Both the position numbers and the translations under genes were made by a program. Under the pieces are notes generated by a model. The model saw nothing but the letters and a program-made list of their open reading frames with translations. It had not been told where the DNA came from and searched no databases. From Streptosporangium sp. NBC_01495 (GTDB lineage Bacteria > Actinomycetota > Actinomycetes > Streptosporangiales > Streptosporangiaceae), in contig NZ_CP109430.1 in assembly GCF_036250735.1 (NCBI RefSeq), positions 8,122,001-8,186,000 on the forward strand: a stretch of 64,000 bases of DNA, given 5' to 3'. Positions within the stretch are counted from its first letter, which is position 1; each line of letters opens with the position of its first letter. This document shows positions 25,707 through 35,104 of the stretch, one piece after another.

Positions 25707-27432
25707 TGGCCCGTTTCACGGAGGACAACAGCCCGTACTGGACGACCTTCCTGGCCGCGGCGAGCTCCTTGCGCAGGGTGCCGACCTCGCGCCGCAGCTC
25801 GACCGTGCTTTTGCGCCAGCGGCCCGCCTCGTCGCGCCACTTGACCACCTGGTCGCGGAGCCGTTCCGCCTCCCTGGTGAGACGGGCCACCTCGGCCTCC
25901 GCCTCGATCCTGGCCCGGTAGGCGCCGCGGCGCCCGGTGAGGGCTCGGGCCTCCGGCGCGAACCCGTAGGTCTCGCCGTCCACCCAGATCACGCCGAAGG
26001 TGTCGTCCACGGCGTCGTCGAGGTCCTCCCCCTCCCCCAGGACGATCGCGGCGCGCGCGAACGCGGCGGCACGTTCCAGCCGCGCCGCGACGACCGCCCG
26101 CCCCGAGCCCGCGCCGTCCCCACCGGTCCCACCGGGCTCGGCGGCGGCGCCGTCCCCCTCGGCCAGCAGCACCGAGACCAGGCCGTACCCCTCGTCCCTG
26201 GCCAGGTCGAGCAGCCGGGCCAGGGTGTCCTCGCCCGGCACCCACCCGGCGGGCAGCCTGAGACGGTAGGGAACCGCCCAGGCGGGACCCGACGGCGTGC
26301 GGGAACCGGGCGGGGCGGCGGAGACGCCTGAGACACCTGAGACGCCGGAGATCTCGTCGGTGAAGCGGACCCTGGGCTCGTGGGCGTAGTGTCCGCGGAT
26401 CAGCACCAGGTCCAGGTCGGGGTTCTTCAGGGGGGCGCGCCCCTCGGCGCCGACGCGGTCCCACGGCCCCGCGAGGGTGACCGCGACGTCGGGCAGGGTG
26501 CCCGCGAGCACGGCGTCGACGGTGGCGCGCACCTCGTCGTAGGTGCATCCCCCGGACTCGACGACCACCTCCACGTACGGCACCTTCCACTGCCTGGCCG
26601 GGTGGGAGCGGAGCCAGCGGTAGGACGGGATCCGGTCGGCCACGAAGGCGTGGCTCACCCGGTCGATCGGGGCCTTGTCGCGCATGCGCATGGTCGGGCC
26701 CAGGTGGAAGGCGCGCGACAGCGGCTCGGGGACGAAGACCGCGCCCGCCTGGGCGAGCCGGTAGCCCATCTCGGTGTCCTGGCCGAGGATCAGGTCGGTG
26801 TCCATCGGCCCCGCGACGGCGAGCAGCGCGGCGTTGACCGAGGTCGCGCCGCCGACGTGCAGGCTGAACGCGCGGTGCGGGTTGGCGGTGAGGCCGTCGG
26901 TGCGCTCGACGAGGTCGACCAGCCAGGCGTGCGGCTCGGCGGGCTCGAAGAGCTTGGCCAGGTCGTCGGCGGCGGCGACCACCTCGGGGGCCGGCAGCCC
27001 GGCCGGGGTGAAGCGCAGGTAGCCGGTCACCACGAGGTACGGGGCGGCGTGGTGCCAGCGCATGTGCGCCTCGACCGACCTGCGGTCCAGGACCACGTCG
27101 GAGTCGAGCCAGTGGATCACGTCGCCGGTGGCGGCCGACAGCCCGGCGTTGCGGGCGTGGGCGCGGCCGGGGACGGAGCAGACGATCAGGCGGGTGTTCG
27201 CGGGACGCAGCGCGGGCAGCCGCAGCGGCGGGCTGCTGCCGTTGTCGACCACGACGACCTCGGTCAGGGGGGCGGGGTAGGTCTGCGCGGCCAGCCCGGC
27301 GAGCGCCAGATCGAGTTTCTCCTGGTCACCGTACGCGGGAACGACGACGCTGACCCGGAGCGAGGGCACCCAGGAGCCCAGGGCGGGCGGCGTGAGGCTC
27401 CGGTAGTCGTTACCGATGATCCGTGCTGTCAT
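25690..27432 (-). CDS. GT2-family glycosyltransferase (paralogue B) with C-terminal coiled coil
   Basis: A 580-residue enzyme whose likely start is the ATG at 27432 (MTARIIGNDYRSLTPPALG); the in-frame region further upstream is Pro/Arg-rich and not protein-like. It shares the NDY, LG-x-W-x-P and VSVVVPAYG opening with paralogues A, C and E. The metal site is WLDSDVV, and GQDTEMGYRL corresponds to the later ED motif. A small linker repeat SGVSGVSGVS is near the middle. The last 80 residues form a coiled coil with repeated WRDEAGRWRKS-type heptads and end KRAIIRRR. No signal peptide. It is transcribed toward the methyltransferase gene, away from the C-D-E operon. Confidence 0.83.
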   Translation of the reverse strand: MTARIIGNDYRSLTPPALGSWVPSLRVSVVVPAYGDQEKLDLALAGLAAQTYPAPLTEVVVVDNGSSPPLRLPALRPANTRLIVCSVPGRAHARNAGLSAATGDVIHWLDSDVVLDRRSVEAHMRWHHAAPYLVVTGYLRFTPAGLPAPEVVAAADDLAKLFEPAEPHAWLVDLVERTDGLTANPHRAFSLHVGGATSVNAALLAVAGPMDTDLILGQDTEMGYRLAQAGAVFVPEPLSRAFHLGPTMRMRDKAPIDRVSHAFVADRIPSYRWLRSHPARQWKVPYVEVVVESGGCTYDEVRATVDAVLAGTLPDVAVTLAGPWDRVGAEGRAPLKNPDLDLVLIRGHYAHEPRVRFTDEISGVSGVSGVSAAPPGSRTPSGPAWAVPYRLRLPAGWVPGEDTLARLLDLARDEGYGLVSVLLAEGDGAAAEPGGTGGDGAGSGRAVVAARLERAAAFARAAIVLGEGEDLDDAVDDTFGVIWVDGETYGFAPEARALTGRRGAYRARIEAEAEVARLTREAERLRDQVVKWRDEAGRWRKSTVELRREVGTLRKELAAARKVVQYGLLSSVKRAIIRRR

Positions 27433-27853
27433 GGCGTTTCCAGGATCGGGCTCGGGCGGGGACCGCGCCACCGGTTCGGCGCGACGCGCGGGAAACGGCC
27501 CGGGGAGAGCCTCGGGATCGAGCGCCACGGCGGGCACCCCTGATAGTGGACGCGGTGGGCGCGCGCTCCCGTCACCGGCCGTGGGAAGTCCACCGGGGTG
27601 ACTGGAGGGGGCGGGGGGAGGGGGGTCGGCTGCGCGGGCACGAGCGAAGGATAGCGAGGCAGGAAGATCCCTTCTCACCACACTTCCCACTTGACTTAGA
27701 GGGTCACTGCTAAAGGCTCACAGCTGTCACACAGGTCACAGGAACCTTCGAATTTCCTATTTATCGGCGTATTCGCACTTGAGAAGCCGATAGCCTCATT
27801 TACCACCAACAAGGACAGGTAAAGACACAGAGCGGCACGGAAGGTAAGCGCGG
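27433..27853. other. 421-bp divergent intergenic region of the glycosyltransferase island
   Basis: No gene is supported. It contains a G-rich tract at 27595-27625 and, closer to the plus-strand operon, an AT-richer part (27690-27850) likely to hold the promoter for the membrane protein and glycosyltransferases C-E. Repeated GTCACA-like words occur at 27710-27745. Confidence 0.6.
27595..27625 (+). promoter_or_regulatory. G-rich tract with four G-runs (possible G-quadruplex)
   Basis: Runs of four, five, six and six G are separated by loops of eight, one and one bases. It is about 165 bp upstream of the glycosyltransferase B start, on its template strand. Confidence 0.4.
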
Positions 27854-28333
27854 ATGCCCACGCCCCGAAAACTGACGCTTCTGGCGGCGACACTCGGCCC
27901 GGTGTTCCTGATCGCGCTGACGCTGCTCGCGAGCTTCGAGATCATCTCGGTCACGGCGGCCATCGTGCTCGGCGCGATCGCGGCGGTGCTCGCCGTCCAG
28001 GTGCTGGCGGTCGCGACCGTACGCAGAATCGACGGCAAGGCCCAGCGGATCGACACCCGGGTCAAGCGCTACGAGGCGGAGCTGGCCACGGTCAAGACGG
28101 CCACCCAGCGGCTGGACCGGCGGCTGGACGAGATCGTCGAGCTGCTCAAGGAGCACGAGCGCAAGCGGGACGAGGACCTGCAGGCGATCCTGGTCTCCCT
28201 GGGAGAGGACCGGCTGGCCTCCGTACCCCGGCGCCAGGACATCGAGGAGATGGTCCACGACCTGCTGCCGCGCCTGGCCGCGGTGGAGGCCAGGACCGAA
28301 CGGGCCGACGGAGAAACGGAGGGAACAGCGTGA
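27854..28333 (+). CDS. Small membrane protein with cytoplasmic coiled coil
   Basis: A 159-residue protein I cannot place in a named family. Two membrane helices are seen (about residues 7-27 and 33-56), followed by a long charged coiled coil (about 57-115: RIDGKAQRIDTRVKRYEAEL and further heptads). The stop codon overlaps the GTG start of glycosyltransferase C (GTGA), so both are translationally coupled. Coiled coils also occur in the glycosyltransferases of this island, so it may anchor them to the membrane; that is inference. Confidence 0.75.
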   Translation: MPTPRKLTLLAATLGPVFLIALTLLASFEIISVTAAIVLGAIAAVLAVQVLAVATVRRIDGKAQRIDTRVKRYEAELATVKTATQRLDRRLDEIVELLKEHERKRDEDLQAILVSLGEDRLASVPRRQDIEEMVHDLLPRLAAVEARTERADGETEGTA

Positions 28334-30084
28334 CCGGGACCGGTTTCGCCACCCCCGGTGCCACCTCTCCCACCAGCCCGCGCGACGACCGGGCGGACCG
28401 CGTCGACCGGGCCGACGAGACCGGCCGGGCCGTCGTCCCTCGCGCCAGGATCAGGCACAACGACTACGGATCGCTGCTCCCGCCCGACCTGGGCACCTGG
28501 GAGCCCCGGCTCAGGGTGAGCGTGGTGATCCCGGCGCACGACTGCCAGGAGGCCCTGGACCGCACGCTCGCCGGGCTGGCAGCGCAGACCTACCCCGCGC
28601 ACCTCATGGAGGTGGTCATCGCCGACGACGGCAGTGCCCCGCCATTGCGCGTCCCCGAGATCGCCCCGGCCAACACCAGGCTCGTCCGGGTGCCCGACGG
28701 CCGCTGGGGACGGGGCTGGGCCCGCCAGACCGGCGCCGCCGCGGCGGCGGGCGACATCCTGCACTGGGTCGACTCCGACATGATCCTCGACCGGGAGCAC
28801 GTCGAGGCGCACATGCGCTGGCACCACCTCGTCCCCTACGCCGTCGTGATGGGCGACGTCCGATTCACCCCCGACGGGGCCGGACCCTCCGCCAGGGAGG
28901 TCTTCTCGGCCGTGGAGGCCAGGGACGCGGAGAAGCTGTTCGACGAGTCCGCGCCGCACGAGTGGCGGGCCGGGGTGCTGGAGGAGACCCGGTGGCTGCG
29001 GGACGCTGGCGCCGGGGCCTACCGGCTCCACTCGGGGGCCACCACCTCGGTCCCCGTGGCGCTGCTGCGCTCGGTCGGCGGCGTGAACACCACCCTGAAC
29101 ATGGCCGAGGACACCGATCTCGGCTTCCGCCTCGCGCAGGCGGGCGCGGTCTTCATCCCCGACCCGCAGGCCCGCGGCTGGCACCTCGGGCCGTCCACGG
29201 TCATGATCCGGGAGAAGGAGGTGCACCGGCACAACTGGTCGGTGCTGCCCGACCTCATCCCCGACCTGCGCTGGCTGCGCACCCACCCGCGCAGGACCTG
29301 GCTGGTGCCGTACGTGCACGTCGTCGTCGACGCCCGGGGCGCCTCCTACGAGGACGTGCGGGCGAGCGTGGACTCCGCGCTCGCGGGCACCCTCGTCGAC
29401 GTCGCCGTCACCGTGGTCGGGCCCTGGACGGACCTTCCCGCCGGGCGCCGCCCCTCCCTCGACGAACCGCTGCTCGACCTGCGCCTGGTGCGCAACCTGT
29501 ACGTCCACGAGCCGCGCGTCTCCTTCACCGAGGAGACGCCCGCGGGCTCCGCGCCCGCGCCGTTCAGGCTCACCTTCCCCGCGGGGTGGGCACTCGGCGC
29601 CGAAAGCCTGGCCGAGCTGGTCAAACTCTCCGAACGCGAGGAGTACGGGTTGCTGAGCGCGGCTCTCGACGAGGGGCCCTCCGGGGTCAGGGCGGCCAGG
29701 TTCGAGCGCACCGCCGCCTTCGCCAGGGCCGCGCTGGTGAACGACGACGGGCTCCAGGGCCACGGCGATGACCTCGACAGTGGCCTCGACGGTGATCTCG
29801 ACGGTGTCGTCCACGAGCTGTTCGGCTCGCTCTGGGTGAGCGCCGCCGAGATCGGCGTGACGACCGCCGACGAGGCGGAGCCCGTCGCCGGGGACACCGC
29901 GAAGTGGCGGGCCGACTCCGCGCGCTGGAAGCGCGAGGCGGAACGCCTGAAGGACGAGGTGAAGAGCCTCCGCGCCGAGACCGGACGCCTGCGGGCGGAG
30001 GCCGCGCGCCTGGAGGACGAGCCGCGGCGCGGCCCGCTCGGAAAGATCATCTCGACGGCCAGGCTGCGGGGGAAGACCGGCTGA
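28330..30084 (+). CDS. GT2-family glycosyltransferase (paralogue C) with C-terminal coiled coil
   Basis: A 584-residue enzyme with GTG start overlapping the previous stop. After a Thr/Asp/Arg-rich leader of about 40 residues come NDYGSLLPPDLGTWEP and VSVVIPAHD. The nucleotide/metal motifs are VVIADDGS and HWVDSDMIL. A later EDTDLGFRLAQAG motif matches the paralogues. The C-terminal 70 residues are a coiled coil with KWRADSARWKREAERLK. The stop (TGA) overlaps the ATG of glycosyltransferase D by one base. It acts presumably at the inner face of the membrane. Confidence 0.85.
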   Translation: MTGTGFATPGATSPTSPRDDRADRVDRADETGRAVVPRARIRHNDYGSLLPPDLGTWEPRLRVSVVIPAHDCQEALDRTLAGLAAQTYPAHLMEVVIADDGSAPPLRVPEIAPANTRLVRVPDGRWGRGWARQTGAAAAAGDILHWVDSDMILDREHVEAHMRWHHLVPYAVVMGDVRFTPDGAGPSAREVFSAVEARDAEKLFDESAPHEWRAGVLEETRWLRDAGAGAYRLHSGATTSVPVALLRSVGGVNTTLNMAEDTDLGFRLAQAGAVFIPDPQARGWHLGPSTVMIREKEVHRHNWSVLPDLIPDLRWLRTHPRRTWLVPYVHVVVDARGASYEDVRASVDSALAGTLVDVAVTVVGPWTDLPAGRRPSLDEPLLDLRLVRNLYVHEPRVSFTEETPAGSAPAPFRLTFPAGWALGAESLAELVKLSEREEYGLLSAALDEGPSGVRAARFERTAAFARAALVNDDGLQGHGDDLDSGLDGDLDGVVHELFGSLWVSAAEIGVTTADEAEPVAGDTAKWRADSARWKREAERLKDEVKSLRAETGRLRAEAARLEDEPRRGPLGKIISTARLRGKTG

Positions 30085-32045
30085 TGTCCCTTCTGATCGA
30101 TCTGGTCCGCGCCGCCAGGGAGCGGAACGGCAAGCGACGCGTCCTCGTCTACTGCGTGGGCTTCGAGACGCTCGGCGAGCTGGCGGCGTACGAGGCGATG
30201 GACCTCGACGGCGACCTCGACGGCATCCCGCGCGCCGAGGAGGGCGCCGCGGAGATCCTGGTGCTCGCCCGCACCCCGACCGACGTCCGCCGGGCCGCGA
30301 GCCTGCAGTCGCTGCTGGCCATGGCCCCACGGGTCGTCGTCGCCGTACGGGAGACACCGCACTGGTACACCGCGCCGGTGCTGTCCCCCACCCCCGCCCA
30401 CCGCTGGCGCGCTCTGGTGGAACTCCGCGTCCACCAGCCGAAACAGCCCGCCTGGGTGGTCGAGGCGAGCTTCTCCAAACCGGTACCCGCGGGGCGGACC
30501 CTCGCCGCGACCGCCAGGGCCTTCGGCGGGCACCGGATGGACGCCGTCTCCGGGCCCGTCGCCGGTCTGGCGGGGCCGGGAGCGGCCCACTGGCGTCCCG
30601 GCGACCCGAACGCGGCCCCGGCCCCCCTGACGGGGCCCGTCCCCGACAGATTCGGCGCCCGCGGCGCCGACCTGGTCGTGCGCGCGGTCGGCGAGGAGCC
30701 GCCGCCCTGGTCCGGCGCCGAGCTCACCGGCGAGACCGGCGAGACCGGCGAGACCACGGTGGACCGCCCGGTCGCCGAGCTGATGGTCTGGGAGAGGCTC
30801 GGCCGCCCCGGTGGCGGCAAGATCCTGGAGAACGACATCGGCGACCTGTCGGAACCCTGGACCATCCCCCCGGTCGACAGCCGCTCGGTCAACCCGATGA
30901 ACTTCATCACCGTGCCGTCCCTCGGCACGGCTGACCTGTCCTCCGAGTCCGGCCGCTGGGCGATCACCTGCGAGGGCGGGACGCTCACCTCCTTCGACGC
31001 CTCCGGCCGCGTCACGGACGTGGACGTCAACCGGATCAGGCAGGTCAGGGCCGTACGGGTGGACTGGCGGCGCAGCCACACCGGCCCGGCGGCCGCGCTG
31101 CGGGTCGTCACGGGGCTGGCGGCGGCCGGGGTGCCTCTGGTCTCCGAGGCCGTGCCGCGCTGGGCGGGCGCCCTCGGCCCCGAGCTGGCCAGGCTGATCA
31201 CCTCGGTCGACGAGCCCGCGCTCAAGGACGACCTGGAGCGCGAGGAGCACAGCATCCGGCTGCGCCGCGAGGCGCTGCGCGTCCACGGGGTCCGCGCCCG
31301 CTGGGAGCAGCTGGGCGCCCCCGCGGCGCCCGTGCCGACGGTCTCGGTACTGCTCGTCACCCGCCGCCCGGAGATGGTGGGCTTCGCGCTGGAACAGCTG
31401 TCCAGGCAGCGCGGCGCCGAGTTCGAGGTGATCCTCGCCCTGCACGGCGTCCCCGCGGCTCATCCCGGCGTGGCCGGGGCCCTCGCGTCCTTCGCCTCCT
31501 TCGAGCGGCCGGTCACCGTGGTCGAGGCCGACAGGCGGACCGTGTTCGGGAACGTGCTGAACCAGGCCGCGGCCAGGGCCTCGGGGTCGTTCCTGCTGAA
31601 GATGGACGACGACGACTGGTACGGGCCCGACTTCATCTCCGACCTGCTGCTGGCCCACTCCTACTCGGGGGCCCAGGTCGTGGGCATGGTCCCCGAGTTC
31701 GTCTATCTCGCCTCGATCGGGGTGACCGTCCACCGCGAGCAGATCACCGAGCAGATCACCAACTTCATCGCCGGAGGAACCATCTTCTCCGAACGCTCCG
31801 CCTTCGAGGCCGTGGGCGGCTTCCGTCCCATGCCCGGCACGATCGACGCCCAGTTCCAGCACGCCGTGCAGGCAGCGGGCGGGCAGATCTACCGCACCCA
31901 GGGACTGGGCTACATCCTGCGGCGCGGCAACGTCGCCAACCACACCTGGCGCGAGCCGATCGGCACGTTCCTGCGGCGCAACAAGCGCCAGTGGCGTGGC
32001 TTCCGGCCCAGCGCGCTCATGGAACTCCCCCCGGAGGCGCCGTGA
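30084..32045 (+). CDS. Two-part glycosyltransferase (D) with C-terminal GT2 domain
   Basis: A 653-residue protein. The first 410 residues form an unassigned region beginning MSLLIDLVRAARERNGKRRV with a Rossmann-like start (VLVYCVGFETLGELAAYEAM). The C-terminal 230 residues are a GT-A domain: VSVLLVTRRPEMVGFALEQL, then the metal-binding run KMDDDDWYGPDF, and the acceptor loop GGTIFSERSAFEAVGGF. It lacks the NDY opening of paralogues A, B, C and E. It overlaps genes C and E by one and four bases, so it is part of a tightly coupled operon. Confidence 0.82.
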   Translation: MSLLIDLVRAARERNGKRRVLVYCVGFETLGELAAYEAMDLDGDLDGIPRAEEGAAEILVLARTPTDVRRAASLQSLLAMAPRVVVAVRETPHWYTAPVLSPTPAHRWRALVELRVHQPKQPAWVVEASFSKPVPAGRTLAATARAFGGHRMDAVSGPVAGLAGPGAAHWRPGDPNAAPAPLTGPVPDRFGARGADLVVRAVGEEPPPWSGAELTGETGETGETTVDRPVAELMVWERLGRPGGGKILENDIGDLSEPWTIPPVDSRSVNPMNFITVPSLGTADLSSESGRWAITCEGGTLTSFDASGRVTDVDVNRIRQVRAVRVDWRRSHTGPAAALRVVTGLAAAGVPLVSEAVPRWAGALGPELARLITSVDEPALKDDLEREEHSIRLRREALRVHGVRARWEQLGAPAAPVPTVSVLLVTRRPEMVGFALEQLSRQRGAEFEVILALHGVPAAHPGVAGALASFASFERPVTVVEADRRTVFGNVLNQAAARASGSFLLKMDDDDWYGPDFISDLLLAHSYSGAQVVGMVPEFVYLASIGVTVHREQITEQITNFIAGGTIFSERSAFEAVGGFRPMPGTIDAQFQHAVQAAGGQIYRTQGLGYILRRGNVANHTWREPIGTFLRRNKRQWRGFRPSALMELPPEAP

Positions 32046-33913
32046 GCACGCCGAGGCTCCCCCCCGACGCGCCGTACGCGCCGCGTACCTCTGACGCGCC
32101 GTACGCGACACCGGCCCCGGCCCCGGCTCCGGCCGGAGGCGGCGTGAACGTCCCGCGGATCCCGGCCGGGAAAGACCCCGTGAGCACATCGCGGGCCCTC
32201 GTCCGCGACGCCGTCGCCACGCCGCGGATTCCGGGCAACGACTACGGGGTGCTGTCCGCGCCCGCCCCCGGCACCTGGGAGCCGCGCCTGTCGGTGAGCG
32301 TGGTGATCCCCGCCAGGGGACGGCAGGACAGGCTCGACCTCACGCTGGCCGCGCTCGCCGCCCAGACCTACCCCGCCCACCTCCTTGAGGTGATCGTCGT
32401 GGACGACGGCAGCGCGCCCCCGCTCCGGCTCCCCCGGATCGCCCCGGAACACACCCGGATCGTCGGCAACGCCTCCGGCCGCCGGGGCATCGCCTGGGCC
32501 CTGGAGACCGGCATGGCCGTCGCGGACGGCCAGGTGATCCACCGGATGGACGCCGACATCGTCTCCTACCGGGAACACGTCGAGGCGCACATGCGCTGGC
32601 ACCATCTGGCCGACTACATGGTGGTGACGGGGACGCTGCGCTTCACCGCCATGGCGGGCACCCCGCCCACCCCCGCCGAGGTCCAGATCGCCGTCGCCAA
32701 GGACAGGGCGGGCTCCCTCTTCGAGGAGGACCCCGAGCACGCGCACGACTGGATCGGCGAGCTCGTCGCCACCCACCGCGACTTCCGGGACGCGCCCAGC
32801 TCGCTGCTGCACCGCGTCCACGTGGGCGCGACGGTCTCGCTGCCCTCGGCCCTGCTGAGGGAGGTGGGAGGGCTGGACACCTCCCTGACCCTCGGCGAGG
32901 ACACCGAGCTGGGCTACCGGCTCACCCAGACGGGCGCGGTGTTCGTCCCCGACGCCGAGGCGATGAGCTGGCACCTGGGCACCACGACGGCGATGCGCAG
33001 GCCCACGGAGGTCAGGCGACACAACGACCCGTTCATCGCCGACCGGATCCCGTACCGGCGCCACCTGCGCACCGACGCGGGCCGGCAGTGGCTGGTCCCC
33101 TACGTCGACGTCGTGGTGGACGCCGGGGACGCCTCCTTCGAGGACGTCAGGGCGAGCGTCGACGGGTCGCTGGCCAGCACCCTGCCCGACGTGCACGTCA
33201 CCCTGACCGGGCCGTGGGCGTCGCTGACCGGCGAACGCCCGGCCCCGCTGGACGACCCGCTGCTCGACCTGCGGCTGCTGCGCGGCCAGTACGCCCACGA
33301 CGGCCGCGTCTCCTTCGCCGAACGGGTCCCCGCGACCTCGGCGCCCGCGCCGTTCCGCCTCGTCTGCCCGGCCGGATGGGTACCGGGGGCGGACTCGCTG
33401 GCCAAGCTGATCGAGCAGGCCGAGAAGGACGACGAGGGCCTGCTGCTCGTGGCGCTGGACGAGAACGAGTCCGGAGTCCTGGCCGCCCGCCTGGAGCGGA
33501 CCTCCGCCGTCGCGAGGGCGATGCGCGTGGCCCGCGAGGACGAGCGGCTCGACGACGTGATCGCCGACCTGCACGGGGCGACCTGGCTGGACGCGGAGTC
33601 CTGGAAGCTGCGGCCCGCGGCCCGCGCCTACCCCTACTGGGCCACGAACCGCAACAGGGAGGCCGCGCGGTGGAAGGCCGCGGCCGAGTCGCGCGCGAGG
33701 GAGGCCGAGCGGGCCCAGCGGCAGGTCGCCACCCTCAAGGCCGAGCTGAAGGAACTGCGCGCCAGGGCCGCCAAGGGCAGCCGCGACACCGTCAGGTGGA
33801 AGGAGAAGGCCGAGCAGCGCCGCCTGGAGGCCGTGGCCCTGCGCCAGGCCCAGCAGCGCTCCCTGCTCGGCCGCGCCGCCCGCCGCCTCCGCAGGCTCAC
33901 CGAGGGTTCCTGA
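32042..33913 (+). CDS. GT2-family glycosyltransferase (paralogue E) with C-terminal coiled coil
   Basis: A 623-residue enzyme. The GTG at 32042 overlaps the stop of gene D (GTGA). The first 65 residues are Pro/Ala-rich; then NDYGVLSAPAPGTWEP and VSVVIPARG. VIVVDDGS, RMDADIVS and GEDTELGYRLTQTG are the nucleotide, metal and later acidic motifs. The C-terminal 90 residues are a strongly charged coiled coil (REAARWKAAAESRAREAER and RWKEKAEQRR). It ends in an Arg-rich tail. A strong terminator follows seven bases after the stop. Confidence 0.85.
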   Translation: MSTPRLPPDAPYAPRTSDAPYATPAPAPAPAGGGVNVPRIPAGKDPVSTSRALVRDAVATPRIPGNDYGVLSAPAPGTWEPRLSVSVVIPARGRQDRLDLTLAALAAQTYPAHLLEVIVVDDGSAPPLRLPRIAPEHTRIVGNASGRRGIAWALETGMAVADGQVIHRMDADIVSYREHVEAHMRWHHLADYMVVTGTLRFTAMAGTPPTPAEVQIAVAKDRAGSLFEEDPEHAHDWIGELVATHRDFRDAPSSLLHRVHVGATVSLPSALLREVGGLDTSLTLGEDTELGYRLTQTGAVFVPDAEAMSWHLGTTTAMRRPTEVRRHNDPFIADRIPYRRHLRTDAGRQWLVPYVDVVVDAGDASFEDVRASVDGSLASTLPDVHVTLTGPWASLTGERPAPLDDPLLDLRLLRGQYAHDGRVSFAERVPATSAPAPFRLVCPAGWVPGADSLAKLIEQAEKDDEGLLLVALDENESGVLAARLERTSAVARAMRVAREDERLDDVIADLHGATWLDAESWKLRPAARAYPYWATNRNREAARWKAAAESRAREAERAQRQVATLKAELKELRARAAKGSRDTVRWKEKAEQRRLEAVALRQAQQRSLLGRAARRLRRLTEGS

Positions 33914-33919
33914 CGCCCT

Positions 33920-33959
33920 GCCGCCGAGGATGCCCGGATATCCGGGCGTCCTCGGCGGC
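33920..33959. terminator. Bidirectional terminator between glycosyltransferase E and the deacetylase gene
   Basis: An 18-bp stem with one G-U pair (left arm 33920-33937, right arm 33942-33959) and a 4-nt loop ATAT. It lies seven bases after the glycosyltransferase E stop and five bases after the convergent deacetylase stop, so it can serve both. Confidence 0.85.
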
Positions 33960-33963
33960 CCGG

Positions 33964-34773
33964 TCACTCCTGCCCTGGCAGAGGGCGGTAGCGGGCGCCG
34001 ACGGCGCTCTGCAGGGTTCGCACGACCGTGCCGTGCGGCTTGCGGGTCACCAGCCAGTCGAGGAACTGGCCCAGGAGCCTGGGAGTCGTCGAGTAGAGGC
34101 CGCAGTCGTCGCAGACCCGGTGGAACACCAGCGGGACCAGCCCGCCGCCCTTCTCAGCGTTGAGGACCTGCTGCTTCATGTGCCGCAGCAGGGTGTCCTC
34201 GCGGACGGAGCCCGGGGTGCGGATGTCGTAGCGGTTCTTCGGACGCAGGGCCTCACCGGCCGGGCAGTCGGGGCACCCCCACTCCTTGAGCCCGCCGACC
34301 CCGCGGGCCGCGTCGTAGCCGCACCGCCGCGCCACCGCCATGGCGTCGGAGTCGACCGCGCCGAACGGGTAGGCGAGGGTCGTGGGCCGGTATCCCCACG
34401 CCACCAGTGCCCTGCGGTCGTCGCAGATCTGCCCCTCCTGCTCACTCTGGGTCAGCTCGGTGAGGCGGACGTGGGTCAGCGTGTGACCGCCGATCTCGTG
34501 GCCCTTCCTGGCGATCTCGGCGAGCCCGCGCCTGGTCAGTTTCTCCTCGCCGCCGACGGTGTCGGTGTTGACGTAGAACGTTCCACGCATACCGCGTTTC
34601 TCCAGCATGCGGGCCACGGCCGGGTGGGAGGAGTCGCCGTCGTCGAAGGTGAGCGCGACGACCGTCTTGATCTTCTTCGAGGGGCGCGCGGTCGCCGCGT
34701 GGGCGGCCGGGCCCAGCGTCGCCACGACGGCCAGCGCCACGGAGAGCGCCACCACCCGGTGGAAGACCTTCAC
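33964..34773 (-). CDS. Secreted polysaccharide deacetylase (NodB/CE4 family)
   Basis: A 269-residue exported hydrolase. The GTG at 34773 (KVFHRVVALSVALAVVATLG) is chosen because GGGAG lies upstream and because it gives a clean signal peptide ending near AAHA-ATA. The CE4 motifs are TFDDGDSSH (catalytic base and metal Asp) and GHEIGGHTLTH (metal His pair). A Cys pair CPDC and CDDC later in the protein may form disulphides. It probably removes acetyl groups from peptidoglycan or from the glycan made by the adjacent glycosyltransferases; the substrate is not shown by sequence. Confidence 0.88.
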   Translation of the reverse strand: MKVFHRVVALSVALAVVATLGPAAHAATARPSKKIKTVVALTFDDGDSSHPAVARMLEKRGMRGTFYVNTDTVGGEEKLTRRGLAEIARKGHEIGGHTLTHVRLTELTQSEQEGQICDDRRALVAWGYRPTTLAYPFGAVDSDAMAVARRCGYDAARGVGGLKEWGCPDCPAGEALRPKNRYDIRTPGSVREDTLLRHMKQQVLNAEKGGGLVPLVFHRVCDDCGLYSTTPRLLGQFLDWLVTRKPHGTVVRTLQSAVGARYRPLPGQE

Positions 34774-34872
34774 GGTGAACTCCCTTTCGCGGAACGGCAA
34801 ATAGGGCATGAAAGCACCTTATAAGCCGGTAGGGGTCATTAAATGATCTGTTATCAAATGCCCAGGAAGCCG

Positions 34873-34887
34873 ATGCCGAGTCGGCAT
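34873..34887. promoter_or_regulatory. 7-1-7 inverted repeat upstream of the deacetylase gene
   Basis: ATGCCGA, a central G, then TCGGCAT. It lies 100 bp before the deacetylase start. It may be an operator; alone it is only modest evidence. Confidence 0.35.
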
Positions 34888-35104
34888 GGCACGGTGGTTT
34901 CAGGGGTCCGCACCGAGCACGAACGGCACCGGCGCGCACTCTCCGTGACCGTGCGCCGCGCGTTCCCCCTGAACCGGCCCGGCCCGGGAAAGCGGGAAAG
35001 CCGTGAACCGCGCCGGGCGTCCGGACGCGATCCCCGCGAACGGGTCGTCCTGAGTTCCTGACCCGACCGGCGTGAACAGCCCGAAGCGACCCCCGCGGAC
35101 GGGG

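Noticed and set aside
27745-27765. Stretch around TTCGAA resembling a tRNA T-arm
   Set aside because: No matching acceptor, D or anticodon arms could be built around it; no tRNA was found in the window.
29346-32189. Long minus-strand open frame opposite glycosyltransferases C and D
   Set aside because: Shadow frame; the plus-strand genes have GT-A motifs, overlapping starts and stops, and a terminator.
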